From assembly GCA_002573605.1 (NCBI GenBank), contig PDNA01000123.1, forward strand, positions 1 to 64,000: a DNA stretch of 64,000 bases, given 5' to 3'. The DNA is from Polytolypa hystricis UAMH7299. Taxonomy: Eukaryota > Ascomycota > Eurotiomycetes > Onygenales. The translations under genes were made by a program, and so were the position numbers. How positions within the stretch are numbered: the first letter of the stretch is position 1; each line of letters begins with the position of its first letter. A model generated the notes under the pieces. The model had not been told where the DNA came from and made no database searches. It worked only from the letters and a program-made list of their open reading frames with translations. Positions 34,730 through 46,269 of the stretch are shown here, piece after piece.

Positions 34730-35325
34730 CTATGCGTGACACTTCTGCGCTTGGCTCTGGTCAACAGTTCCAATGTGCGCTGATTGCTCATCGCAGTATT
34801 GCGCCATGTCCACATCTTTCATCGAGAGGCCTCGGGGAAAATGTGTGGTCCAGTGGATATCGACGGATCCGAATTTCTACGCCACTCATCAGCTGGTTGA
34901 GAGATGGACGTTGGAAGAATACATGTTACTTACAAGAGTCATTGTAGCGTGGTGGTTTTTAGACTTGCTCCTTATAGCGACGACATTGAGGAAGTCCTAT
35001 TATGCGATTTTGTTAAGCCAGATCTGAGCTTTTTGAAGCATAATGGGGCTGGGAAGAAGGGGGAAATACATACCACAGACTTGGTATACGTTTTGAAGTA
35101 ATAAGTCTTGTTGAGCCCTCGCTCCTCCTCGTCTAATGTCCAACCGCTGGCTAGTAAAGGATTTAACCCGGCCATTGCGGTCTTTTCATCTGTTCCTTCT
35201 GCAAATACCGGCATTGTTGAACTGAGTCGAAGAGATGGCGCGATTTGATGGAATCGGGGTATGGTGGTGGTTGTGGTGATTGGGCGAAATCGTAGGTTTT
35301 TTGCAGGTCGTAGGAAAACTGCCAT
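34730..35325 (-). CDS. Pterin-4a-carbinolamine dehydratase
   Basis: Three exons, 35325-35074, 34996-34934 and 34876-34730, all phase 0, give 153 residues. The first 40 residues are Arg/Thr-rich and acid-free, which suggests mitochondrial import. An internal Met (TMPVFAEG) could serve as a cytosolic start. The core reads LLASGWTLDEEERGLNKTYYF, DFLNVVAI, KNHHATMTL and VDIHWTTHFPRGLSMKDVDMA, including the paired histidines and the W-T-T-H block of the active site. The enzyme dehydrates 4a-hydroxytetrahydropterins. In fungi without pterin-dependent hydroxylases its role is less clear (a Moco-linked role has been suggested for some homologues). Confidence 0.9.
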
Positions 35326-37096
35326 TGCGTCGCTTTAATTTGAAAACGTGTGCATCGGCAGTAATATTGTTATGCACGCTGACAAATGGTCCTCGCAACT
35401 TGTAGCAGCTCATTGACTTGGATATCCGTCGCAGGTAAGGTCATGGGCGGGGAGTAGCGATGTTAATGTAGCCAAGGACGCTAGGTGGCCCAGGCTTCTC
35501 CCGGTCCCCAAAGCAAGCATCTTCACCTCTCGCAGCTCTAAACTGCCATCCACCAGTCCTCCCAGCCTCGGCCATCCACACGCCAGCTAGATTGCCAAGC
35601 ACGGTATGTTTGCCTATGATGGCAGCGTATTTGAACGAGGGTGGGTGGAATACAGAAAAAAACAGATCCAAAATAGCCTTAAATTTCGGGAATGGTCTGA
35701 TCGAAATTGCTGCTCAACCCGGCACCCACACGACTGAGTCTCAGAACCTGGGCACAGAGGAGCGGCAGGGTCATTTTTATTGCAAAGGTTTGCATCGCCG
35801 CCTCTATGTCTGGATGGCTGAGAGAGACCAATTGCGGATCAACTCTCCGCTTTGCCGTTCTAGGAGTCGCATTGCCCCTAGACAAGAACACCATGTTGAA
35901 AGTTGTAACCGAAAACCCAGTTAGAATCAGTTCATAGGTAGGTATTTTCCCATCCATTTTGAAACTGCTTCGCTAACAGTACATCAGGTTCAAATTTAAG
36001 GCACATCGTGCAAGTATTCTAACCTTCCTGTCTAGTGGATCTACACATTTTGATGACTACACATTTTCAATTATACGCTTGCCCATCGTTCAAGCATGAC
36101 GATCCTCTACGCGTGTTTGTATTCACACCTGATGGCCAAAGGGGAAGCGCAGTCGGAGATTGGCTCGCGATTGGCGCGACAAGCAAGTTGGAAATTCAGC
36201 TTGGCGTCTATAGCTAACTGGTCATCCTTCGCCTTTGCGGCGGTACTTCTTCAAACATTGGGGATATCTCATGAATTCAAGGACCTTTCCTTAAATTCTC
36301 AAGTATGTGATATCTTGTTGGTGATCTTCCAACAACTCATAACCTGGAAGAGGAGCTGAAGATCATATTGGGCGTGCCTAGCAACGTTGTGCTTTTTCTG
36401 ACTACCAGCACGCGGGGTTCCTGTTCAGTGCCACTCCAATAAGTGCACAAATTCATCCTAGCGCGGCCTTACAGGATTTTCTCTCTCTCTCTCTATATCT
36501 ATCTCCATGGTTTATTATCAACCCCAACAAAGTTCCCCGATTGTGACGAGCCCGAATTATCCCTCCGAGTCCCACTGCGAAGAGATGTGGTTAACTAACG
36601 GGTTGCAAGCAAGAATTTTCCCCTATAGGCTATGTATAATTGTTAAGGGTGCAATAACAGGGAGAGCAGGCCATGGTATCTATGCTGACCGTGAACCATG
36701 CGCTTGATTTTTTCAGCCTTTCAGGTCTTTTTTCTTATATTCTGGCACACATAGCCGTCCTTATTGCGAAGTTTGCCTAATTCCCCCAACCATCGGCGCC
36801 GAATCCTCGCACCCCTAATGTCCAACCAGAACGCCATTTCCTTATTCCATCTCGATACATTTCATGCATATATAACAAGCCTCTTCTCATATAAGATAAA
36901 TCTTGTGGAAAAAGGATAAGACACCATAAGTACGGAGAAAACCGAAGAGCCATATATGATCATACGATCCAAGGAACCTAAACACAACCCCAAATCCGGC
37001 TAGTTCATCTTCACCTCCCGTCGCCCTCCGATCTCTCTACTCTATGGATTGATTAACCGAGATGTGAGGTGGGTTGCACCACTTTAACACAGGCTC
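35326..37096. other. 1.8 kb without a recognisable gene
   Basis: Several open frames of 60-117 codons occur on both strands (for example minus 35679-35957) but I cannot assign any. A CT microsatellite lies at about 36479-36500. Probably 5' flank of the pterin dehydratase gene plus degraded sequence. Confidence 0.4.
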
Positions 37097-39353
37097 TCAA
37101 TTAATATCCTCCATGCCAAAGAGAAAGTGATCGAAATCGAAGCCCACATCCTGGAAAATATCGTCGAACAAGGAGTCAGAGATGCCCTCCTGGAGCGGTA
37201 CATCCTCGCTTCCACCTGGCTTGGGCTTTTGCGTCTCCAGGATCCTGGTGGAGAGCGTTTCAAATGTCCGGATGCACTGCTGGACATACGTACTCAAGTG
37301 CTCATGTGCGCGGAGGGCGGACATGACATTGTGCCAAGATTGCAACACTGATTCGGTGAGCAGTTCCGATCTGAACATGGCTGCCAGAAAGTTGGTCCCC
37401 ACGATGTGTAAGTAGTAGATTCGGTACCACCACGGCAGGAGACCCATTGGTTCATCTAGCTCAAGTGTCTCCATGATCAACGATGTGACCTTTTGCGATG
37501 CCTCGACACACATTGCTGCACATTCTCGGCGAAGCCGGTCGCTTAGGCTAGGAGGGTTGGATGGGGCCTGAACTGTTGCAGTGTGGGGTTTCATCAAGTA
37601 GAAGCTCGCGAGTATGGGCCTGTACAGAAAGATTCGAGAGTGAAGAAGACCAGTGCACCGGCATTAGCAAAGGCCAAGGATCAAGGTGATAAAAAAGGGG
37701 TCAGGGCACAGTCTGCTTTCTCCCACTTCCTGACTAAACCTTGCGCGCGAAGAAGGAACAGTAGAATCTTACCGAAGATGAAGTAAATATCGTTCTACTC
37801 GAGACGTCCGGTCGACGACCTTTTGCAGGCCTTCCAACTTCCAGTCGCTAGGAAGAGCATTCTCCCATTTGTTGAGGCAGGCGTCTAGCTGCACCGCCAC
37901 GGCGTAGTATTCCTCTTGTTGATATATACGTGGCAGCCCCAACCTGGCTGCAAGACTATTTCGAGTCTGTGTCTGTGCCAACTGGATTTGATTGCCAATT
38001 TCATGAAGCTCCAATCCTCGTGCAAGATGCTCAGCATGCCTACCGCCCTGTTGGTAGCTATCGATTGAGGACATGGAATCGGTCCTATTCGGTAAGGAGA
38101 TGAGAGACGGCGCCGATGTCCTGCCGAGTGACCAGGAAACGCATCTACGCCCAAGTCAGCGATAACTGCAAAGGCAACACTTGCTTCGTTCCTGTCTACC
38201 ATAGAGTCTACCGGTCTAGAGCAACACAGCTAGCCCAAACCTGTTGTTTCAACTGCCTGTCGCTGCAAGGATTCTTGGCTGAAGACGCCTCAGGTAGATG
38301 ACAACACATATTCTGGGCGATTCGCATCGCCAAACCCGCGGTCATCCATGTCTTTTGTTGGTTGTTCGTGCAGTGGAGATACCGGTTCATAAGCATCAAG
38401 CACTGCACCAGTTCGAGCGATCCAGGCTTCCAAAGAATTGTCTCGGGACGGAGGAGTGCCCACGCGCGCTGAAAGTAGCGATTCCCCACTTCATCCCGTT
38501 TCTGCAGAGGGGTGGATTCTTGTCTCTGTACTGCCAGTGCAAAGACAACGTTAGAATGCTGAGCCAGACGTCACGATCCGCATGGGGCGGTACTTGCACC
38601 AGGCCTAGAGTACGATGCCTCATAGTCGCAAAAAAAGCGTCCTCGATCTAAGATGGGCTCTATAGGATCGACGTGTTGCCGGTATATACCGACAAGCCTA
38701 TCGGCATATACACGAGGAGGCAATTCAGCGACGAAGTCAGGGACATTGTCTGGAGAACGCAGGTCTACCTCTCCAAACAAGGGTGCATCCACGAACGGGA
38801 CAAGGTCTGAAGTGGAGGCTGGAGCGAACCCTGCTCTCATGTCTATTGCGGCTGCGACTTCGCCAGCAAACCGCCCATGAGCTGTGTAGTACTCACGGTT
38901 CTGATCCGGATTCGGATCTTGGTCTCCATCCAAATCCAAGATCTCCGATATGGAGGATTGCCCAGTCATCGATGGTGCCTGAAGCGAGTGAGCCCGCAAA
39001 GCTGGAGGCGAGGCCGGGACAGGAACAAGGCTGCGGATTGGCGGAGCGTGTTCGACCGAGAGCTTGCGCTTGGTTTGTTGCCCGACAGTGGCAGAATCCC
39101 GGCTATACATACACGTCTTCCCTCTTGCCTGGAATCTGGGACATGCTACGGATATGACATGTATAAGTCTCATGCACGTGAGAAGGGAATTAGGGATTGG
39201 GACAGGGACAAGAATACCCGGACGATGGCCGTCGCATTTCACCTTCTTCAACTGACAAGATTGACAAGCTTTTGAGATTCTCAATCGCTGCCTGCGTAAT
39301 AATGGCTTGGACCGTCCGTCTTGATATTCCTCATGTTGTACTGCCGCAGTCAT
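37097..39353 (-). CDS. Zn2Cys6 transcription factor with Fungal_trans domain, partly degenerate
   Basis: Five exons, 39353-39218, 39145-38600, 38530-38212, 38144-37773 and 37619-37097, keep frame and give 631 residues. The zinc cluster spans residues 30-57: CQSCQLKKVKC, then DGHRPACPRFQARGKTC after the first intron. Its fifth cysteine position is Phe50, leaving five of six ligands. The regulatory domain shows IYRQHVDPIEPILDRGRFF, YFQRAWALLRPETILW, LVQCLMLMNRYLHCTNNQQ and CVSWSLGRTSAPSL. Intron 2 contains codons that look like conserved domain sequence in a shifted frame, and intron 4 starts at a point where homology continues, so the model may be hiding indels. It is divergent from the MFS gene, the usual place for a pathway-specific regulator, but it may be failing. 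Confidence 0.7.
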
Positions 39354-40025
39354 GGTAGCTACTGGCTTAACTATAGGTTGTCCGTGAGGTTCCACTAAAA
39401 TAGTGTAAGCACATGAGCTTAGCAGTTAGTATGAGGGGTTGCAGAGCTTCGCTAATAGCAGGAGTAGTCCTTGATATTTTTAGATTTCAGAACAGTTTAT
39501 CTAGTGGATTGGTCAGCTGCCAGGTAGCTAGAGGACCCAGCACGCAATTCCTAAGTCGAGTCAGAGCTTACAGTTAAGATAGAGATTGGAAGGTATGTAA
39601 GCAGGCAGGGCGTGGACCGTGTGGTAGCCATTCTAATGCAGGAATTCAAACAGGTCATCCGCAGAGTAAACTGAGCGGCAGCTTGATAGAAGATTCTCGT
39701 ACGCTGAATTCCCCTGCCATGGCTGATCGAATAACTCTATATTTAACTCTATTTTTCAGCCTGGGAGGTGATGCCTGGCCAATCATATTGCGTTCCGTCA
39801 GATCTCAGCCCCGCTGCGGGAAAGCGTAGTAACCATTGGCTTGCACTAATAGTTTTTGGCCAATGAAATTCAATCCCGTCCTTGATGGGATCTACATACT
39901 CCAAACTCCGTGCATATAGATGCATACAAAGGCCATGGCAACTTGCTGATTTTAAGAACAGGACATACAATCTTTTGTGTTTTTTCCCCTAAGAAAATCT
40001 CTAGCTCTTTCAACTTGTCAGAACT
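39354..40025. promoter_or_regulatory. Divergent promoter region between regulator and MFS transporter
   Basis: About 670 bp shared by the two outward-facing genes. CGG/CCG triplets, the usual Zn2Cys6 half-sites, occur, but I could not identify a convincing palindromic pair. Confidence 0.45.
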
Positions 40026-41725
40026 ATGCCTCGCCAAGTTGAATCCAAGCCAGCGACCGATTCTGGTGACGCTAAGAAACCTCATATCCATGATGGCCAA
40101 GGCACTGAGGAGCACCCTTTTGTGGTTGAGTTCCAAAAGGATGACCCTGGTAACCCCATGAACTGGTCTCAGTTCAGGAAATGGCTCATCACCACCATCG
40201 TGACCTTGTCTGTCTTCGCCGTCACCTTCACGTCTGCGGCATACTCTGTCTCCGCCAACGAGATCATTCAAGACTTCAACATTAGTACAGAGGTTTATAT
40301 ACTCGGCCTTTGCCTTTTTGTGCTCGGGTTTGGTATTGGCCCCGTGCTATGGGCTCCCTTGGTAAGCGCATACCCACCCTTGTTTTGGCTACCCTTCAGG
40401 TCTATGTACACCAACTGACAATCCGGTTTTTTTTTAAAGTAAGTCTCTCGCTTATCTGCTATACGCAGGTATTGCTCCAGTACTAACCGCCAGCGGTGTC
40501 CTGAAGATCCGAACTTTACGGCAGACAAGCTCTTTGGATCACCTCGCACATTGCCATGGTGGCCTTCATTGGAGGCTCTGCCGGAAGCCGAAACATTACC
40601 ACGCTCCTCGTATTACGTTTCTTTGGCGGCACCTTTGGTGGGTCCCCGCTGGTCAACTCAGGTGGTGCTATCGCAGATCTTTTCCCCCCGGCCCAGAGAG
40701 GCCTCGCCATGGTACTTTACTGTGTTGCGCCTTTCCTTGGTCCCATCCTTGGCCCTGTCGTTGCCGGGTTCGTCTCCCAAAGCGTGGGATGGAGATGGGT
40801 CCAGGGGGTGTGTTGTATCTTTATAGGGGTGATAGGTATTCTCGGCGTCATCTTCGTCCCCGAGACATATGGGCCGGTGCTACTGACCAGGAGGGCGAGC
40901 AAGCTGTCCAAAATGAATGGCAAGATTTACGTCAGTGTTCTCGAAAAAAACCAGGTCAAAAAGACGCCGTCTGAAGTCTTTAAGAAAGCTCTGGTACGGC
41001 CTTGGGTTTTGCTCTTTCTGGAACCTATCGTGTTAGTGGCCTCACTCTATATGGCTATTATTTACGGCACTCTCTATCTATTTATGGGAGCTATGCCTAT
41101 TGTCTACAATGAAATCCGTGGATGGGACGTGGGCATCGGGGGGCTTGCGTTTATGGGTATTGCTGTTGGTATGATTGTGGGATTGGTCTATGCTATCTAC
41201 GACAACAAGCGCTATATGAAGCTGTTTCTAGCCCAAACAGCAACTGCGGAATCTCGCTTACCACCAGCCATCGTTGGCGCCATTGTCTTGCCAGTTGGCA
41301 TGTTCGCCTTTGCATGGACAACCTACCCTAGCATTCACTGGTCCGTCAGCATTATCCTCTCGGCACCCTTTGGTCTCGGCGGCGTCCTCGTCATCTTGCC
41401 GATGGTTAACTATCTTATCGATTCCTACACCATCTACGCAGCTTCCGTTCTTGCAGCGGCCGCGATCTTTCGCTCCATCATAGGTGCTGTGTTTCCCTTG
41501 TTTACCACCCAGATGTATAAAAGTCTCGGCATCCACTGGGCCTCCTCCGTACCGGCCTTTCTGACATTGGCTTGCATGCCTTTCCCGTTCATCATGTATC
41601 GCTACGGTGCGCCGCTGAGGATGAAGTGCAAGTATGCTTTCGAAGCTGCGGAAACCATGAGACAGATGCAGATGCAACAAGCTCCCGTCCCGGCCAAGAA
41701 GGAAGATGATTCCCCTTCGGAGTAG
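40026..41725 (+). CDS. MFS drug/metabolite transporter, DHA1 (TPO1-like) type
   Basis: Exon 1 is 40026-40361; the second block reads from 40508 to 41725, about 517 residues in all. The N-terminus ends in DPGNPMNWSQFRKW, the signature ahead of helix 1 in fungal DHA1 proton antiporters. Later motifs are LGFGIGPVLWAPL, SELYGRQALWITS, ADLFPPAQRG (motif A area) and YCVAPFLGPILGPVVAGF (antiporter motif C). About 12 hydrophobic spans are present. Likely plasma-membrane export of a toxic or secondary metabolite. The intron is problematic: the strong donor GTAAGC at 40362 and the only nearby acceptor after CTAAC (AG at 40505-40506) leave one extra base, so either a weaker donor (GTCTAT near 40402) is used or the gene is frameshifted. 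Confidence 0.8.
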
Positions 41726-43273
41726 GAAGAGATTATGGTGTTGGTGTTGAGGTATTCATGTAAGCTCTGTGTCTATGTCTGACTCAGGAGTTCGACATGG
41801 GGGGCCGGAGGCAGGGGCCTTGTGGACGGACTGGGACACGGACAGTCCATTGCATATACGTCGTCAAGGGGAAGAGGTTTAATGCACCACGGGATACACT
41901 TCTGCATACACCACATAGGGAAACAGGAAAAAAAGAAACTAGATTTCCTATATTTTACTTAACCACGCGCATTTCGTCCACGGCTTGGTTTTGTATGTAC
42001 ATTAACAGACCTTGAGAAATTGGATGAGGAATAATAGGAATGTCTGTCAGTGGTGCAGTGTGCCTCTCCAGAAGTGGTTCAAGCAAGTGCAGGCTTACCC
42101 TGGCAAGAACCCGTGGGACAACCCAACGGCAAAAGGCCTAGACTTCTTTGAAGACAAGTTTAAGCACATGCCGTGCAGCGGAGTGACTATGGCTACGGAC
42201 AAGGTCAGAGAGCATCTGCCGACACTGAGAGGTGTCCGGCTAGTTAGTCAGGAAGTACGTCCAGGCTTGGAAGACCAGTGGACTCTTGCGGTTCTTTCCA
42301 CATTCCTTCATGATCACAACGACGATGACGACTCCCCCAACAACAAGTCAATCGACCAACCACTTCGCTAAGTGGCCGCAAACCTCTTATTTAATCAATA
42401 GCGAATCAATCTAGAAGGCTAACAGACCAGTTATAGTTCTACCATTACTAAGATACTGCAGGAAGAAAAAGGCGAAGCCATTCGCGGACCCTAAGTGGTG
42501 GGAACTGGGTGACGCGATCTGTACCTGGAAGAACTTCCTGCACAACTATGAGGGTACCATTATTAGCACCAATATCAACCCGTAGCTAATGCAGCCGGTG
42601 TACAAGGTAAGACCTACTTTTATCGGCACTCATTGGCAATTTGGCAAGGCTAATTGGCATGGAAGGCCTTTGCCAGCTAACTGCTTTCAACAGTGGGGCC
42701 GCGACGCAACAGGTGGTACCCACCATTATATCCACTATATTGACCCATGTCTGCATAAATGTTTATGCATAGCTGACTAACTGTGCATAAAACTTCAACA
42801 ACAGCGAGCCAAATGTTAAATTGAACCTCATGGCTTCCGCTTCAACAACTTTGGCGGAGACGGGTTACATTTAGTTGTCGATCCCCTCCCCACTATTCCT
42901 TTTCGGCCGGCTCCCGGTTTATCGACGTTCTTTTATGCATTTTACTTATGTTAGAGAATCACGATTCGGGAGCAGTTGATGCTATTTCCGGCTGGTTTCA
43001 TGTATCTTGTGATGTCTAGATACGAGAGAGAGACATTAGTACTATACAGGCTAAATAAGCATCGAAATGATATGCGGAGCCGATGTTACTCGTCGGGACG
43101 ATCCTAGGCTTCTGGTGAATAAAATGCGGCATTAGGTTTGCATTATTCTAAAGCAGGGGGGGCTCGAAAGCCATGTATATAAGTAGGCATGGAGGTTCCC
43201 CGACGTGAAATATTTTGTTATATTGGAGCAGAATCTAACTACCCACTGCGAATTTGCACAGGAAAGCTTCATC
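41726..43273 (+). other. Unassigned coding remnants between MFS and P450 genes
   Basis: Open stretches with coding-like composition appear at 42012-42371 (WFKQVQAYPGKNPWDNPTAKG, then GLDFFEDKFKHMPCSG) and 42470-42595 (PFADPKWWELGDAICTWKNF, then LHNYEGTIISTNINP), with plausible splice sites between them (CTGCAG near 42462, GTAAGA near 42607). I could not join them into one gene or name a family. They may be one multi-exon gene of the metabolite group or its relic. Confidence 0.35.
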
Positions 43274-45114
43274 ATGCTTGTCGAACTCACCAATACGTTT
43301 CAGACCATTGAGACTGATAAGCTTATAGGAGTCTTGCTCCTTGGAACTTTCTGCCTGATTTATTATTATATCTCGTCCCCACGCCATTCCCTACCCCTTC
43401 TCAACCCCCAAAAGCCTTCCGAAATCCGTTATATCCATGCGCGGAGACGATTCCTATCTGATGCTCGCTCGCTGATAAAGTCCGGGCTGAGCAAGGTATG
43501 TACGAAGTCTCCTCCATTCGGAATATAACAGAGGCTAATAAACATAACTACTCAACTAATTATATAGTTCCCTGCCTTCAGTATTAATACCGAGAATGGT
43601 CCCAAAATTGTGCTAGCCCCAGAATATGCCAATGAAGTTCGCGGTCACCCCTCGCTGAGCTTTGGCCTCATGGTCGAGCGCGATTTCCACACGGGTATTT
43701 CGGGGTTTGAGCCGTTTGAACAAGCCAGTACATCAGAACAGATACTCCAGGATGCAATCCGCATGAAATTAACCCAGAGCCTTGGTATGTGCTGTTGATG
43801 CACTTGGTATCCAGATTCATGTGTGGGAACTGATTTTGATTTTCGAAAAAGGGAATGTAACAAAGCCGCTCTCAGACGAGACTAACATTGTGTTGCAGAA
43901 GCATTGGAGCGATGATACTGGTGAGTAATTATCATTCGTTCATTTCATGGAGAAGAAAGACTTGGTTGAGACAAAATTATCTGATCTGCTTGGAATTATG
44001 TATCAGAATGGCATAGTATCCCGCTCAAGTCCACTATCCTCAAAATTGTCGCTCAGCTATCGTCAAGAGTGTTTTTAGGTGACGAGGTCTGTCGGAACCC
44101 TGCCTGGCTCCAGGTTACAATTAATTTCACGGTGAATGCTTTTTTCGCAGCTGAAGAGCTGCGGTTATGGCCGAAATTTACTCGCCCATGGGTGGCCGGG
44201 TTCTTGTCATCTGTTCAAAAGATTAGGGCAGATCTCAAAGAGGCCCGGAGAATAATCATTCCTGTACTAGAGAAGCGCAAGGCGGAAAAGCAGGCCGCCC
44301 TAAAGGAGGGGAAGACACCAGAACGTTACACAGACGCGATGGAGTGGATGGAGGAGTGTGCCAAGGGCCGTTCCTACGATGCTCCGGTGGCACAGCTGTC
44401 TCTCTCTGTTGCTGCTATTCATACCACCTCTGATATGATTACCCAAGTTCTTTACGACCTGTGTGGGCGTGATGAACTAGTTGACGCTCTGCGGGAAGAA
44501 ATTATCACTGTGGTTCGAGAAGAAGGCTGGAAGAAGACGACGCTTTACAAGCTTAAGCTTATGGATAGCGTTCTCAAGGAAAGCCAGCGGCTAAAACCAA
44601 TTACCATCAGTAAGTTCCTATCTATGTGCCCCAGTATCAATTTATTCTTGCCTGAACGAGACCGCCTAACTCATATGCGAACAAAGCTGGTATGAGACGA
44701 TTGGCCACAAAAGGCACCAAGTTCTCCGATGGCACTTTCATCCCCAAGGGATCAGTCGTCATAGTCTCGAGCGAACGCATGTGGGACCCATCATTCTATC
44801 CCGACCCAGAAACCTTCGATCCGTATCGGTTCCTGAAACTGCGCGAAGTGTCCGGCCACGAGACGAGTTCCCAGTTGGTCTCCCCGTCCCCCGAACATTT
44901 GGGCTTTGGCTTGGGAAAGCATGCGTGCCCGGGGAGGTTCTTTGCGGCAAATGAGATCAAGATTGCACTTTGCCATATCCTGCTCAAGTATGATTTTAGG
45001 CTTGCGCCGGGGTCTAGTGGTAAGCCGCCAGTGAGAAAGAATGGGCTTTCATTGAATGCAGACTCGCAGACGAAGATTGAGATTCGGCGGAGGAAGGAGG
45101 AACTGGTCCTGTAA
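43274..45114 (+). CDS. Cytochrome P450 monooxygenase, CYP68-like
   Basis: Five exons, 43274-43495, 43568-43784, 43852-43920, 44007-44609 and 44687-45114, give 512 residues with every junction in frame. The start at 43274 is the first ATG and leads straight into a membrane anchor (about 17-34). The I-helix reads LSVAAIHTTSDMITQ, the K-helix has E-S-Q-R at 361-364 (ExxR), the meander PDPETFDPYRFL, and the haem loop FGLGKHACPGRFFA with Cys451. The C-terminal style and the A-I-H-T-T-S I-helix are typical of CYP68/CYP503-like fungal P450s that oxidise terpenoids and other secondary metabolites. The substrate cannot be told from sequence. Confidence 0.92.
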
Positions 45115-46269
45115 ATGTTGGGGGATCTATAGGTATTTATCTTGTTGCCCAGAATGCATGCATAATTTGTATTTCTAGGCTAGCTTAGACCCTAGGTGGT
45201 CGAACCAGATATTATATTTCAAATTGTCTATCAGGAAATGTGAGCCATCCTTCTTTTTGTAAAGCCCAAAATGGTTTGGCCTTGTTTTGCCTTGTTAGCA
45301 GGAGTATCTATTTGTGATAAACTCTAAACACAATATATAGCCCCCAATCCACATTTCTCCTTTCTTGTGTGTTTGGTGTGTCAAAGAACCTGATTTTTGT
45401 GACTCTAGGTCCTTATTATGGCAAACAAAATGTTGCATTTAGAGCTGAGCAGCTATGCAATGGCCTTGATCCACCTGACATACATTTCACCTGGAGATGA
45501 CAAAAAGGCTATGCAGGACTCCTGTCGAACACAGACAATGAGAGTTTGCCCTAAAAGGGCTTGACATCTACGTACCATTCGTATGCTCCCAGTCCGCGTT
45601 TTGCTTAACCAAGCTGGTGTTATCCTATGGTGCCTCTACCTTCACCAAAACCCGCTCATCCTGCCCTGGAATCATCACCCCCTTTGACTTTGCGAGAGAA
45701 CGTGGTTTTTACCAGGAAAGAACCGATGCGTGTACCATAACACACATCAAAAGTACAAGTTTCTATCTGAAGACCTCATTACCAGAATGGCCGAAAACGT
45801 ACAGGACTTGCAGGAGAGCGGTTTAGGCAGCCGGACAGATGCGCAGCTCAACACGGAAATACGCACTCCCTCATACATGAAAGGCAGGTAGAAGGGCTCA
45901 TGCGCCTTTGCGGAACTTCTCAAGTGACCAGTCTTCGCAGAAGTCTATTCGAAATACTATACCGGCACTTGGGAGGGAGTTTTTACGTACGACATGTGGA
46001 ACTGACTCTATGAACGTTGTCGGGCCAGGCAAGCATGTTTTGTCTACAAGATCATGCATGTACTCGTCCTAACCACCCCATCGACAAAGCAGGATGTCGA
46101 CCCACTTTATTACTTCGATCGAGATATTGGTCTGCTTTTTGGACGACTGCTCGTATTGACAGGTTACGGGTATCCTTGGACGGCTGTTGGCAGGTAAGGA
46201 ATAGGACGTTGAATCTGTTGCTGGATGGCTTGGACCTTGTCCGCCGGTAGTTCACTACAACGGGGAAAC
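45115..46269. other. Intergenic, about 1.15 kb
   Basis: 3' flank of the P450 gene, then sequence with no recognisable product. Confidence 0.45.

Noticed and set aside
40717..41680. Minus-strand open frames opposite the MFS gene
   Set aside because: Shadow frames of a well-supported transporter coding sequence.
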